Positions 10,216 through 20,271 of a stretch of 31,548 nt of DNA are shown piece after piece. Origin of the DNA: Phlegmacium glaucopus (taxonomy: Eukaryota; Basidiomycota; Agaricomycetes; Agaricales; Cortinariaceae); contig MU130599.1 in NCBI GenBank assembly GCA_015039465.1, forward strand, positions 1 through 31,548. The letters are read 5' to 3'. How positions within the stretch are numbered: position 1 is the stretch's first letter; each line of letters opens with the position of its first letter. The position numbers were made by a program, and so were the translations under genes. The notes under the pieces were generated by a model. That model was not told where the DNA came from and searched no databases. It saw only the letters and a list, made by a program, of their open reading frames with translations.

Positions 10216-10528
10216 ATGAGTGGTCGTAAGTACGTGCTGCCTTTCCTTCTGAATCCCATCTCATGCCATAATTCCTCACTGTCTTTCTTTCTTTCTTTTT
10301 CTTACAGATGTGTACAATGTTGCTTTAGTGGAGACATTCCTCACACTACAGATACCCGGAGCCGTCCATTTGCATTCAAAATCCTATCAGCATGCATATT
10401 TCGCGCAGTCAAGCGACAACCTATCTGATTCAGGTTCTGTGTCTAATGGATCGTTTACTGCGTATCGTATAGTTTTCTGGTTTTTGTTGGTCAACCTCAC
10501 AAGCATCCGGGATGCATGTGTAACTTAG
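10216..10528 (+). CDS. Possible small spliced gene, unknown function
   Basis: ATG 10216 starts a 10-nt exon ending before GTAAGT. An 82-nt intron with a strong pyrimidine tract and TTACAG acceptor (10226-10307) follows, then an exon to TAA 10528, giving 76 residues beginning MSGHVYNVALVETFLTLQIP. The second half is hydrophobic (VFWFLLVNLTSI). The CT-rich upstream tract and consensus splice sites argue for a gene. The tiny first exon, lack of a recognised family and short length argue for caution. It could be the 5' remnant of a longer gene. Confidence 0.4.
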
Positions 10529-11157
10529 GCAGCTTTAACATATGGAGCACCGTTACTGTCTGTGGTTTTTTCACATCTAATTTATTCTCGTGTTCTTTTC
10601 TGATTACTCGCATTATTTAGAGTAGCCAGTACTACCCTAGGTCTGGTACTTCATGTAACTAATGCCCAAGGCCTCTTTTTGATCATTTTCGATATAGCTG
10701 ATTGATTTCCATCTTTCAGTTGTTGTTCACCACAATTTCGGCACTCTCATTTACCAAAATACGAACAAAAATCCTATCCTCTCATAATGACCCTTGTAAG
10801 TTTCCTCCTTGTTACGCAAACGGGGAGCTCACTTTTTGCTTCAAGCTCATTTGGATTCCATGGATGATTTGGATTATCGTCATCATCACTCTCCTGGCAG
10901 TGAGCTTTGATTCTAAAATTCAGCGGAACTAAAAATTACATAAATCATACAATAATTGTGTAGGCTGTTTGTACATAATTAAACATAAGCCGTTCTTTTC
11001 TGTCTATAGGTTTGTTCGGATAAGCTGCAGCTTGACACATGAAGACACTATCCTTCCATGGATTGATACTTGTTTTCAAAAAAAAGTGGAAACCCGTGAT
11101 GGGTAACACTCGGTGAAGAAAAATATAACTCACGCGAGGACAGAGCAGGATCAACGT
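10529..11157. other. Intergenic, no gene seen
   Basis: AT-rich, with short frames lacking any recognisable protein texture. Confidence 0.55.
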
Positions 11158-11183
11158 GTGTTGAAGAAGAAGTGAGCGAAGAG

Positions 11184-11214
<31 letters not shown>

Positions 11215-11322
11215 AGTCCGAATCCCGAAGTAAAAGTGTTCTTAATTGGTTCTTAAGTACAAAGCCTCCCTCTAAACATCACCAAATACGCCTGGTAAGG
11301 TCCCATGACTCCCATCCTTACA
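11158..11322 (-). repeat. Candidate 3' LTR of the chromodomain element
   Basis: On the minus strand a purine-rich tract (GGAGGGACGGGG) ends directly before TGTAAGGATGGG at 11322. This is the usual polypurine-tract to LTR junction. The right end is placed near ..TTCAACACA (11158) by the TG..CA rule only. No second copy or target duplication was found. Confidence 0.35.
11184..11215. repeat. (GA)n microsatellite
   Basis: Nearly pure GA dinucleotide run inside the candidate LTR. Confidence 0.9.
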
Positions 11323-12090
11323 CCCCGTCCCTCCAGAATAATTAAAGAAAAATAAAAGTACAAGTAGGAATAAAGTAGGAATAAGCTCCCTCCGCCCTCC
11401 AGAAAAGTTGAGAAAAATGACAAAAAGAAGAGAAAAAGGGAAAAGAAACTAAAAACTGAGAAATCCGTGCACAGCACATTAAAAACCCAGTGGGAAAATC
11501 TTGCTGCAGGCAAGAAGAATAGCAAACTATGGTAAAGGGTGGGAGGCCAGCCAGCTGCCGATAGTCCATCGCCTCGTTATCTTCAAGATCACGGCCAGAA
11601 ATCCACTCATCATCTTCAGGGCCATAACCGGACCATCGGACCAAGAACTTGAAGCCTTTTCCGACAGGTTTGCAATCGAGGATGCGGTCCACGCGGTGTT
11701 CGAGGATTCCATCGACATCAATTGGTCCCGGACGATCCAAGGTCCTGGTTGGGAATTTGTTGTTGTCGTTGGGTGTGAAGGGCTTGATATGGGAGGTAGG
11801 GAAGGTAGGGAAAAGATTTGGGGTCTGGGGAATGTCAAGAGTGACCGTCGATGATTCGTTATGGGCGTCCACTGTGTCCCAGGTCACACTCCTGGACGAA
11901 TCAATCGAAATGGTACAGTACCCTGGGTCGTTGAAAACTGCGTCGATGGCCAACATCGCCCGCTGAGAAACCTGCCAAAGCTGTTTTTGATTTCTGACAG
12001 CCCATGCGGCCGCTCTCCCTGTCAATCCACGCCGATATGCACTCATAGACCTCCATGACCCGGCCTGGCATGGCGAAAGTTGATGTTTTT
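11323..12090 (-). mobile_element. Ty3-type chromovirus 3' end (integrase C-terminus, chromodomain)
   Basis: One minus-strand frame (from 12097) carries TPNLFPTFPTSHIKPFTPN, the linker typical of the integrase C-terminus in Agaricomycete Ty3 elements, then a chromodomain at residues about 134-180: EHRVDRILDCK, GFKFLVRWSGYGPEDDEWI, LEDNEAMDY. Chromodomains of this class guide integration to modified histones. Reverse transcriptase, RNase H and the integrase core are absent, so this is a 3' remnant. The first 75 codons (MSAYRRGLTGRAAAWAVRNQ..) are not recognised. Downstream the frame runs through the polypurine tract into the candidate LTR. Confidence 0.8.
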
Positions 12091-12219
12091 TTTTCACAGG
12101 ATTACTAGAAGAGATCTATATAATTTCCTGAGATTTTAGCTATTGCCAATCGATTCATTAGTTCGAAATAATGCTATTCCAATGGTTTTCTGAAATTTGA
12201 TGTCTTTGATTGTACAAAC

Positions 12220-12879
12220 TCACAATGTAATCACCGCTCCCAAGAAGGCGCCGACTATGACAGATCCAAGGCCGACTAATAATGATGTCTGTACAGCATA
12301 GGGTACAAAAGCGCCGCTAGTCTTGCCAGTGACGCCAGATGCGACAGCCTTGGTGGCAACAGTGACGCCAGATGCGACGGCCGTGGTGGCAACAGTGAAG
12401 ACAGAGCCAAACGCAGATGTTACGACACCCGCTCCTGAGGTAGCTAGGGTGAAAGCTTCTCCTCCTTCACTTGTGATGATTGTAATTGTTTTGCCATCAA
12501 CAGCTGTAATTTCTGTGGATTAGAGATGTGGGCAGTAAGAATAGGAGATGACTGACTTGTGACTACTTCAAAAACACTTGTGAATATCTCATTTATGAAT
12601 GAATTGAATGAGCCGGCTTCTAATGACAATAATTCGTGAATATATATAAAAAGAGTGAAAATTCAAGTCAATAAGTACCAGTGGCGGCTCCTATAGGAGT
12701 CCATGGGAAGTTAGTTATAGAAGGAGTTGGGTCTAGTATTTATTAGAACATGTTTTTTCTCGGAGAAATGTAAATGGAAGGATACCTTGACGTTCCTCAA
12801 GATGAGGTTGAGGAGTAGCTACAGCTGCAACAGCGAAGCGGAGAGAAAAAAGTGCTGAAACGAAGATTTTTGAATACAT
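12220..12879 (-). CDS. Small secreted, possibly GPI-anchored protein
   Basis: Four exons (12879-12786, 12732-12679, 12619-12557, 12503-12220) with 53, 59 and 53-nt GT..AG introns keep one frame and give 164 residues. Residues 1-22 are a signal peptide (MYSKIFVSALFSLRFAVAAV), followed by a possible processing site LEERQ at 27-31. The middle is Thr/Val/Ala-rich with the hairpin-like VVTTVDGKTITIITSEGG. An 11-residue repeat (VAT-x-AVASGVT) occurs twice in tandem. The last about 22 residues are hydrophobic (LLVGLGSVIVGAFLGAVI), as in a GPI-attachment tail or membrane anchor. This design is common among fungal cell-surface proteins; no enzymatic role is suggested. All three introns joining in phase makes the model strong. 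A GTGAGT overlapping the stop could allow a longer spliced form. Confidence 0.75.
12331..12397 (-). repeat. 33-bp coding direct repeat
   Basis: GTGACGCCAGATGCGACAGC.. is repeated once in tandem with one or two substitutions, duplicating 11 codons of the secreted protein. Confidence 0.85.
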
Positions 12880-12930
12880 GAGAACTCTAAGGGGAGGATG
12901 AGGTTGGATACTCAAGCACCCAGGAAGATC

Positions 12931-12940
12931 GCCTTTTATG
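12931..12940 (-). promoter_or_regulatory. TATA-like element
   Basis: CATAAAAGGC on the minus strand, about 55 bp before the ATG of the secreted-protein gene. Confidence 0.35.
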
Positions 12941-15071
12941 CGTGAGCAGCTCCAATGCACAGGTTCCTGCACCACTGGCAGTGTGACTGATCTGGACCGT
13001 GGTACATATTACATATGTCCCACGACTGTCGCTCGCTACTGATGTACAGTCGGAGTCCACCCTCCTTGCCTCTAACTGATGGGATCAAATATAAGAAGAA
13101 TGTCAAGAAATGACAGTTCCATCTTGACAGTGACAGCGAAGCACTCACAAGCACTGACCTACAAGTCATACCTGAAGGGGTTACAGTCATTCACCAGTCA
13201 ATGAGGCACCCAAATAAAGATACATCTTAGAAAGAGTTAATATCCGGGATATAGTATATACAGATTTTGAACTGACCAATCGACTGAAACACATTGTAGA
13301 ATATATAATACCTACTTACAACCTCAAATTTCAGTTGTGGAATAACATCAGGAAAACATGAGGGTGATGATCTTCAGCGTCTTCACTCACATCAGCAAAC
13401 TCGGGGTCTGCTTACCAGCACTGGACAGCACCGTACAGCGCCATAGTGCCATAGCAAAGGGTCCTTTGTTTACAGCGCTGTCAAGCGTCACGGTCACACT
13501 ATGGGGTGTGCTATATATTTACTATACAGTGCTATATATTACTATACAGTGCTATATAGGGTAGGGTTAATATTACAATATACTATTGAGGCTAGAAAGC
13601 TAATGTTCCGAGTTCACGCAAGGATAAGGAAAATTAATATATATATAAATCATATTCAACTATCTACACAGAGTCTGAGTCATATCATATATGTACTACC
13701 CATACTATCAATAGTAGGTTCGTAAATGAGGTGTTGGATGCTGTTGTGTGTTGAAAACAGGCAGAGGTGGTTGGAGTGTTGAAACGGCCCGAAACGAACC
13801 CCTCACATCCCATTTGGATGGGGAGGAGGGGCTGGGTAGTTGAGGTTGTCGAAATTGTAGCTAAAAGTAGCAATTTGTTAGTTTTTAAAATGAACAGTAA
13901 GAAATTCAAAAAACTCCTCACCTTGGCGCTTGGCGCTCAGCGCTCATTGCCACCTTCTGGGGCTAGGAGGTAGGTATGCGACTCGTCATTTGTTGCTGTT
14001 AGTGGTCGTGGTAGTATGCTGGGGGTGGGTGGGTATCGATGTACCAAAGCAAACCTATTTTGATGGGGAGGAGCTGAGTAAATGACGAGGCCATAGCTAA
14101 GAGTGAGCATCTGGCATCGTCAGTGGTAGAACCTAAACAGTAGTATTAATTAGTTAAAAAACAATTTAAAAAAAATAAAACGGGCTCAACAGGCGCCGCC
14201 CACGCAACACCAGAGTACATGGTGGTGGTTGAGAAGAGGGTAGACGTGGCAACAGATGCGCAGTAACAAAGTTGGAGTGACAAAAAAATTCCCATATATG
14301 TAAAGATCAACTTTGCGCACGGACTTTGTTTAGGGCTGGTTTATTTAACTTAAATGAAAAATGTGTGGCTCTAATGTGACACGGTGACAAAGCTATGCCA
14401 GTGTGATAGAGTGATGATAGTGTGACGATACACTGCTGGACAGTGCTGGTGCGTGTCACATGGATGCTATGAGATGCTATGGAACTATAAGTATGGTGAT
14501 GTGACTATATGATACTATGGGAAATTACAACTTTGTGTGACGTGACTATGACAAACTATGGAAAAATCCTGAATTTGCTGATGCAGGGAACGGCATCTCT
14601 GAGTGCTATGTCTTTGGAAAGGATGTATTTTGAGGCCTCTGTCTTTGGATGAGAATCTTTGATAAGATATAGGTAATCCATACTCATCCACTGTCACATG
14701 ACCAAAGGTGATAAAGAGTGACAAAAGTGAAGATATTGAGATAGAAATAGTTATACTAGCTCTAATAAAAATCTGGCTGCGCCAGTAAATTTTAAATTTG
14801 ATTTCAGGTTTTTTGGCGCAAAGGAATTTTTTATTTTTGAGCTGTGGTAGTTTCTATCTTGATATAAAGGCTGGAAAGGCAAAAAAAACACATCGCAGAC
14901 ACATCGATCCCTATGCACATGCTTTGGCACTGTCGGCACGTATGCTAACTTAAGGGTCACATCAATGTCATGTCAGCTGACAGTGGATGAGTATGGATTA
15001 CCTATATCTTATATGTCATGAGGCTGTCATGTCTTTGAGTCAAAAGGTTGGTCTTTCTTACCTCAAAGGTA
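12941..15071. other. AT-rich, low-complexity intergenic region
   Basis: No gene recognised. The stretch holds tandem AT-rich repeats (13510-13558), simple TG/GATG-biased sequence around 14370-14740 (repeated GTGAC and CTATG words) and strongly AT-rich DNA after 14750. Short frames here have no family texture. Confidence 0.6.
13510..13558. repeat. About 20-bp tandem repeat, 2.5 copies
   Basis: GCTATATAT(T)TACTATACAGT occurs twice and is followed by a partial third copy GCTATATAG. Confidence 0.9.
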
Positions 15072-15500
15072 CTAGGGTTGCGGGCTGTTGCATTGCACGG
15101 CAATATGAGTCTTATTTTGTAGCTATATTATTATCATTTTACAATCATAGAATAATTGTTAATTGTTATCATATGATCATTATAACATTTTGTTTTAAAG
15201 TAAATTATTTTATAAAAGAATTACAATTGAAGATTGTTGTTTTTTATTTTGTTTTTGTGCTATATGTATTTCAGCTTTGTCAAGTGATATCACATGGGTA
15301 TCTTATATTCTTGTATTTTTACTTATCGGTAATGTACAAAATGTACAAAATTATGATTTTTTTTTTTGCTATTAGCATGAAATATTTTTCTGAAAGAACC
15401 TTGTGAGTACAATAGAATGAAATATTTTATCAAGTGAATTCAAGCTTATTTAAGCTTTGATCAATTACTAGTGTCAAAAAATTATTATTTATTCTGTATC

Positions 15501-16905
15501 TTATTCTTCTATATAAAAGGCTATAATTGCCTTGTATTGTCCATCATGTGTTTTTAATTGATCTAAATTTTCTACATCCATTAGAGATTGTTCTCTTTGA
15601 CAATTTGAACGGGTCGTTTGTCCATCATGGTACCAAATAATAAAATTTTCATCAACAAGTTTTGTAGTAAAATGATTTCCATTAGTGTATATAATTCCTT
15701 TTAATATATACTGTTTTGATGAATTTGAAACATTAAATATCAGATAATTATTGATATAAATCCAAGGAGTTAGAGCAAATATCAAAAGTGAAGGGAGTTT
15801 ATTAATTAATTGAGTATTATAGAGTGGAAATTCTTTTTTCTTGGATCTAAAACATTTTGGGCATTTTTTGTTAGTTTTTTGTTGTGATTTGTTAATTTTA
15901 AAATTCAAGTATTGTTGGATAGATGCTGTATGCTGTAATTTTTCATAGTCTGCAGAACACCAACCAACAGTGGTGTAATCTTGAAAATATGAATATTCTT
16001 TATTGATTGTCAAATTACATTTTAAACATTGCAAATTTGATGTTCCATATGATTGTTTCGAGGTAATTTCTCTGATTAATTCATCTATATCAGTATAATT
16101 TTTGCCAAATTGATATTGTAAAGGATAGGTACGATTCAATATTATTCTTAATTTATCACAGATTTTTTCAAATGTACATTGATTGGAAGATAACAAAAGA
16201 AAATTTGAATGGAGCAGTTGTGTTACGATCCGTTATATGTTACTCTGGTCCAGCTCTGTCGGAGTTGTCTCCGGTAGTCAGTATTCCATTCCAGTGCTTT
16301 CCCTTGTCTCCGGATCTACTCCTCCTACATCTGACTCCGAGACTTCTCCGTATCATTCTGGCTCTTCCGACGATACTCCAAACCCTTTACCACTTCTTTG
16401 CCACTATCACTATTTCTTTGTCATCATCTTTCCCACCATCAGTCAGCACACCCACTATGGATTATTCACCCAGGAATGCAGGACTTTCCAGGAGCAGAAC
16501 ACAGCATGTTATATTTTTCTTTGGTTGCTATATCTTTTATTATTTAAGTACTCAAAACTTGTATGTTTTCCTTAGTTTGAATATCAACCTAGTTTCCCTC
16601 TCCTATTATTCTACTAAGTCCCTCTGACTGGTGGTTCCACTCTGTTCCGCTACTACTCCGAAATTAGGACATGAAGGTTTAGGGTAGCACAGCACATACA
16701 CTGAGGCTGAAGTCCTTATCCGTTCCGTGGTTCCGTTCCAGTCAAACTCTGTCCGATACTCTGGAATAGAGTTCACGTACTTAACAAGTTGTAGATATTG
16801 TGTTCCTTTTTCAAAGTATGCTTTATGTTTCAACTGACCTTCATTCAATATATGGTGAAGCACTGTAAGCAATGAATCATATGCACAACTATAGTCAAGG
16901 CTGTC
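15501..16905 (-). other. Cysteine-protease-like C-terminal domain of the Helitron protein
   Basis: The segment starts with LTWDSLDYSCAYDSLLTVLH (Cys box, about 16911-16850) and, beyond the solo LTR, continues with two CxxC pairs (LQCLKC, KKCPKC) and YILKGIIYTNGNHFTTK then WYHDGQTT (His box, about 15710-15640). A Cys box, zinc-ribbon-like CxxC pairs and a late His box resemble ubiquitin-specific (C19) peptidases. Removing the LTR and one AGTTG copy joins the two halves in frame, which supports one domain. The catalytic assignment is inference from motifs. Confidence 0.55.
16221..16786 (+). mobile_element. Solo LTR (Ty3 family), 566 bp
   Basis: Starts TGTTAC and ends TTAACA, with a perfect 5-bp target duplication AGTTG at 16216-16220 and 16787-16791. 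It aligns along its whole length with the 5' LTR at 27674-28245. It interrupts the protease-like domain of the Helitron. It arose by insertion and later LTR-LTR recombination. Confidence 0.95.
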
Positions 16906-18289
16906 CCAGGTAAGGCCTAATGGTGATTGAGTACATACATTGTTGGGAAGTAATGGAGATAATCTCATTTTTTTTGTTGATTTTTCTAAACTTATATCTA
17001 TATCTAGTGTATGTGAAATTGGAAGTTTTTGATTTAATTTGTTATTTTTCTTGTTAGATGCAGAATGAATAAGGTTTTTATAAAGATTGAGATTCCATGT
17101 ACCATCTTCTTCTGTTTTTTTTATAAAACTTTCACTTTCAGCCCATTTCAAACTATGGTGCAAATCATTAGTCTCCTTTTTTATTTTACATTCAGTTTGA
17201 TATTTATATATCATTGGGTTATGTAATGGTCCTAAGTATGATTTATTTATATGGCCCTCATAAACATTCATTGCAATATCATTCAGAAGGTTTAATTCTC
17301 TGAATTCTTGACGTAAATGTCCAGATAATCCTTGTGTAATTTTGGTGGAATTAAATCCCCCAATAATGAGAGTTCCTGCTGCACTTGAACTTTGTGATAG
17401 ACATGTATAGACCAATTGAAATTTTTTACAATGACTAAGATTAACAACATTATGGGTATGAGTTTTGCCTTGGGATGCATAGTCTGTCATAGAAAAATTT
17501 GGTAAAACATTTACTTGCTGTCTGAGTATATTTATTTCACAGTCATTGGGCAGACTGCATTTTATTGTTTTAGATGGCTTGGTCATTGGAATTACATTTT
17601 CAGGTAAATGTGGCAATTATATCAGTTTTGGTGGATTTTTCAGTTCTAAATATAATGTTTCTAATACATTTTGTCCCTGTAGGCCTTGTATAGCGTCCCA
17701 TCCTACAACATAAGCTTCTTGACCTTTAGTAATGCAAAGTTCTGTTGCATCATTGTTTCTTATCATAATAGGCATACCTAAGCATAATGATAGTTTACCT
17801 GGAAAATGTTCACTTGAATGTGGGCTGGAATCCCAAAGAGTCTTTTGAATGTTAGGGGGGATATTACCACATGTAGAAGTTTTTTTTGTTGGCTGTGTTC
17901 CTCTTTTTTTACATCCTGTAGTAACATTTCCTAATTTGTCAATAGAATAAAAATGTGTTAAATCTTGTTTTGTATCTTTAGATAATTGGACTGACCCTAA
18001 GTCATTTATATGATCTTTTTGGGTATTTAATGATGTTATGACAGAAACATTTCTGAAGTTTGGATCTGTCAATTTATTTTTGTTTTCATTTTTATTTACA
18101 ATAAGAGTTTGTAAAAAAATTAGATCTTCATTTCTGCAGGCTGCATATCTCATATTGGTTAGGGCATTTCTGAAGTTTTGGTCATTTTTTGATATTTCTG
18201 TTTGTCTCATATTTTGAGTAAGAATGACAACAGTTGTTATTTGATGCCATAGTATATATCTTGCCTATTGTTGATTCTTGACCTTTTTT

Positions 18290-18758
18290 GTGTACTTTAC
18301 AGTCCCCCACATTGTCCAGCCAGACTCTAGTAAAATATTCCAGTAAAATTCTGGTGAGTGTTTGGTCAGAGTCCGGTGAAAGTAGAAAAATGCCTGGACT
18401 GTATGTCTGGTCACAGTCTGGCGGACTTTTGATGGAATTTAGGGTTATATTTAGATTTAGAGGTTAGGCTTAGGGTTATATTTAGATTTAGGGCTTAGGC
18501 TTAGGGCTTAGGATTAATATTTAGGGATGGGGATATTTTCTGTCTGCGCGGTAGCGTGTTCTTAGGTTAGGAGGGGATACAGGAATGTTTTGTACTTCCA
18601 CCGGACTTCTGCTGGACTTCCACCAGACTCTCACCGGACTCTGACCAGACTCTGACCAGACTTTTCTGGAGTCCGCTGGACTTCCGCTGGACTTCCACCG
18701 GACTCCGGTCAGTCCGGTGGAATTCCGGCCAGACAATGTGGGGGAGTGTAAAGACCTC
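18290..18758. mobile_element. 469-bp non-autonomous TIR element (MITE-like)
   Basis: The ends are inverted: GTGTACTTTACAGTCCCCCA at left and GAGGTCTTTACACTCCCCCA at right (minus strand), continuing through CATTGTC and GGCC/AGCC-type sequence for about 30 bp. It is flanked by a perfect 8-bp duplication CCTTTTTT (18282-18289, 18759-18766). Excising the element and one duplication restores the helicase frame (SKKGQES). The inside holds many copies of a TCCGGTGGAAGTCC-like word and a TTAGGG-rich stretch. It has no coding capacity. The 8-bp duplication suggests a hAT-like mobiliser, though the termini are not classical hAT. Confidence 0.88.
18438..18526 (+). repeat. TTAGGG-rich telomere-like stretch
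   Basis: Interspersed TTAGGG, TTAGGC and TTAGAG words. The block TTAGGGTTATATTTAGATTT occurs at 18439 and again at 18470. It lies inside the TIR element. Confidence 0.85.
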
Positions 18759-20244
18759 CCTTTTTTAGACACATAGCTTTTTTGGGTTTTTGAGAGAGTG
18801 TTACTATATAATGGTGAACCTGTTGTTGGTGGAAGTTGGGTGAAGTCACCTGCTAAAATTATATTTTTTCCTCCAAAAGGTTTATCATAATCATTTGTAA
18901 CTTTAGAGAGTTGCGAACTTATTGTGTATAGCTCATGACAAGCAACCATAGATATTTCATCAAGAAATATGTAATCAACTCCTTCTAGTCATTCTTGTAC
19001 TTCTTTGATAACAGTACTCTCATTTCTTAATATTTCATCCTCACCATTAGGATTAGATGATCAGATACCAAGTGCTGAATGATACATTGAACCATTCAAC
19101 AGAGCAGCTGCAGTTCCTGTAGGGGCTAAAACAATGAATCAATGATTTTCTTGTCTTTGATTAAACATTGATATCAATGCTTTAATTACCTGAGTTTTGC
19201 CTGTTCCTCCCATACCTCCTAAATACATTTTAAGTTGTTGAGGATAGGTATCAGAAGCATGATTTGCTATGATGTGAAATGCTCTTTTTTGTTCTTTATT
19301 CAGTGAGAAATTTTGAATGGTATTTAGGATAATTTCATTATCTTTGATATTTTGAGCTTGAAAGTTATGGAGAAGGTATTCTGCAGGTAATAACTTGATA
19401 GTCAATGGTTCTAAATATATTTTTTTCAAAATTTTCAGTGTAGATATAGTTGATGTGTAGTTAATTTTTTTCACAGTGGATAAATTTTCTCGATATTGTT
19501 TTACAATACTTTTCCACTGAGCTCCAGTTTTGTGGACAGCTGGATGAAATTCACAAACATTTTGTTGTGATTTTGTATCTCCTGTTTGATCCAGCCAGCC
19601 AGCTTGGTTCATCATCATTTCCATCTCAATCATTTGTTGGGGTTTTTTAATGGTAATAGGACCTAAAATATTTTGATCACCATAATTTCTTCAAAATTGG
19701 AATTATAGTTTGCAATTGTGGATGATGTTTTTTTAGTATTGCATGATAGTCATCTCTTTCATCTAGACACTCATATTGTAAATTAAAGTTGTTCATAATT
19801 TTTTTATTTTCAATATTAAATTCATATAATGCAAATGCTTCAGTCCAAGTTTGATTTATATTTTTTAGATCTTGACTACTCCTCCATGGCTTGAAAAGAG
19901 TTAACATTGTTGAATGATAATATCCTAAGTCTCCTTTATCACATTGAGGTAGTGAACCACCAATAAAATTCAAGATATATGTGTTTGATTGTGAAGGAAT
20001 ACATTTTACTTTGTGAGTATTTCTCTGAGTGTGACCTGGTAAAAACTGTAGGTATGTTGGGTCTTTAGTTTTCTGTTTAGCATTTACTTTTACTGATAAT
20101 TTTGTCCAATCATACAATGATAAATTTTTATAAGCTTCAGGGTGGTATTTATAATCATCTATCTTGGATGAAACTATATAATCTTTGTTTGTGATATTAG
20201 CAATTTCTCATCATTTGGATCATCATCAATATGCATAATATTTT

Positions 20245-20271
20245 CATCATCATCATCATCATCATCATCAT
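20245..20271. repeat. (CAT)9 microsatellite
   Basis: Nine CAT units. In the presumed ancestral Helitron frame they code Asp (GAT); in the present frame they read Met, and the frame is lost around this site. Confidence 0.95.

Noticed and set aside
14340..14740. Repeated GTGAC/CTATG words as a possible CRISPR-like or satellite array
   Set aside because: There is no constant spacing or unit; it is low-complexity sequence in a eukaryotic context.
15441..15460. AAGCTTATTTAAGCTT palindrome as the Helitron terminal hairpin
   Set aside because: It lies upstream of the candidate CTAG end by several hundred bases and is AT-rich; a nearby CTAG (about 15467) has no hairpin before it on the element strand.
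16172..16627. Plus-strand frames of 130-150 codons
   Set aside because: They lie inside the solo LTR and its Helitron flank; an equivalent frame exists in the other LTR (27661-28077) and reflects LTR sequence, not a gene.
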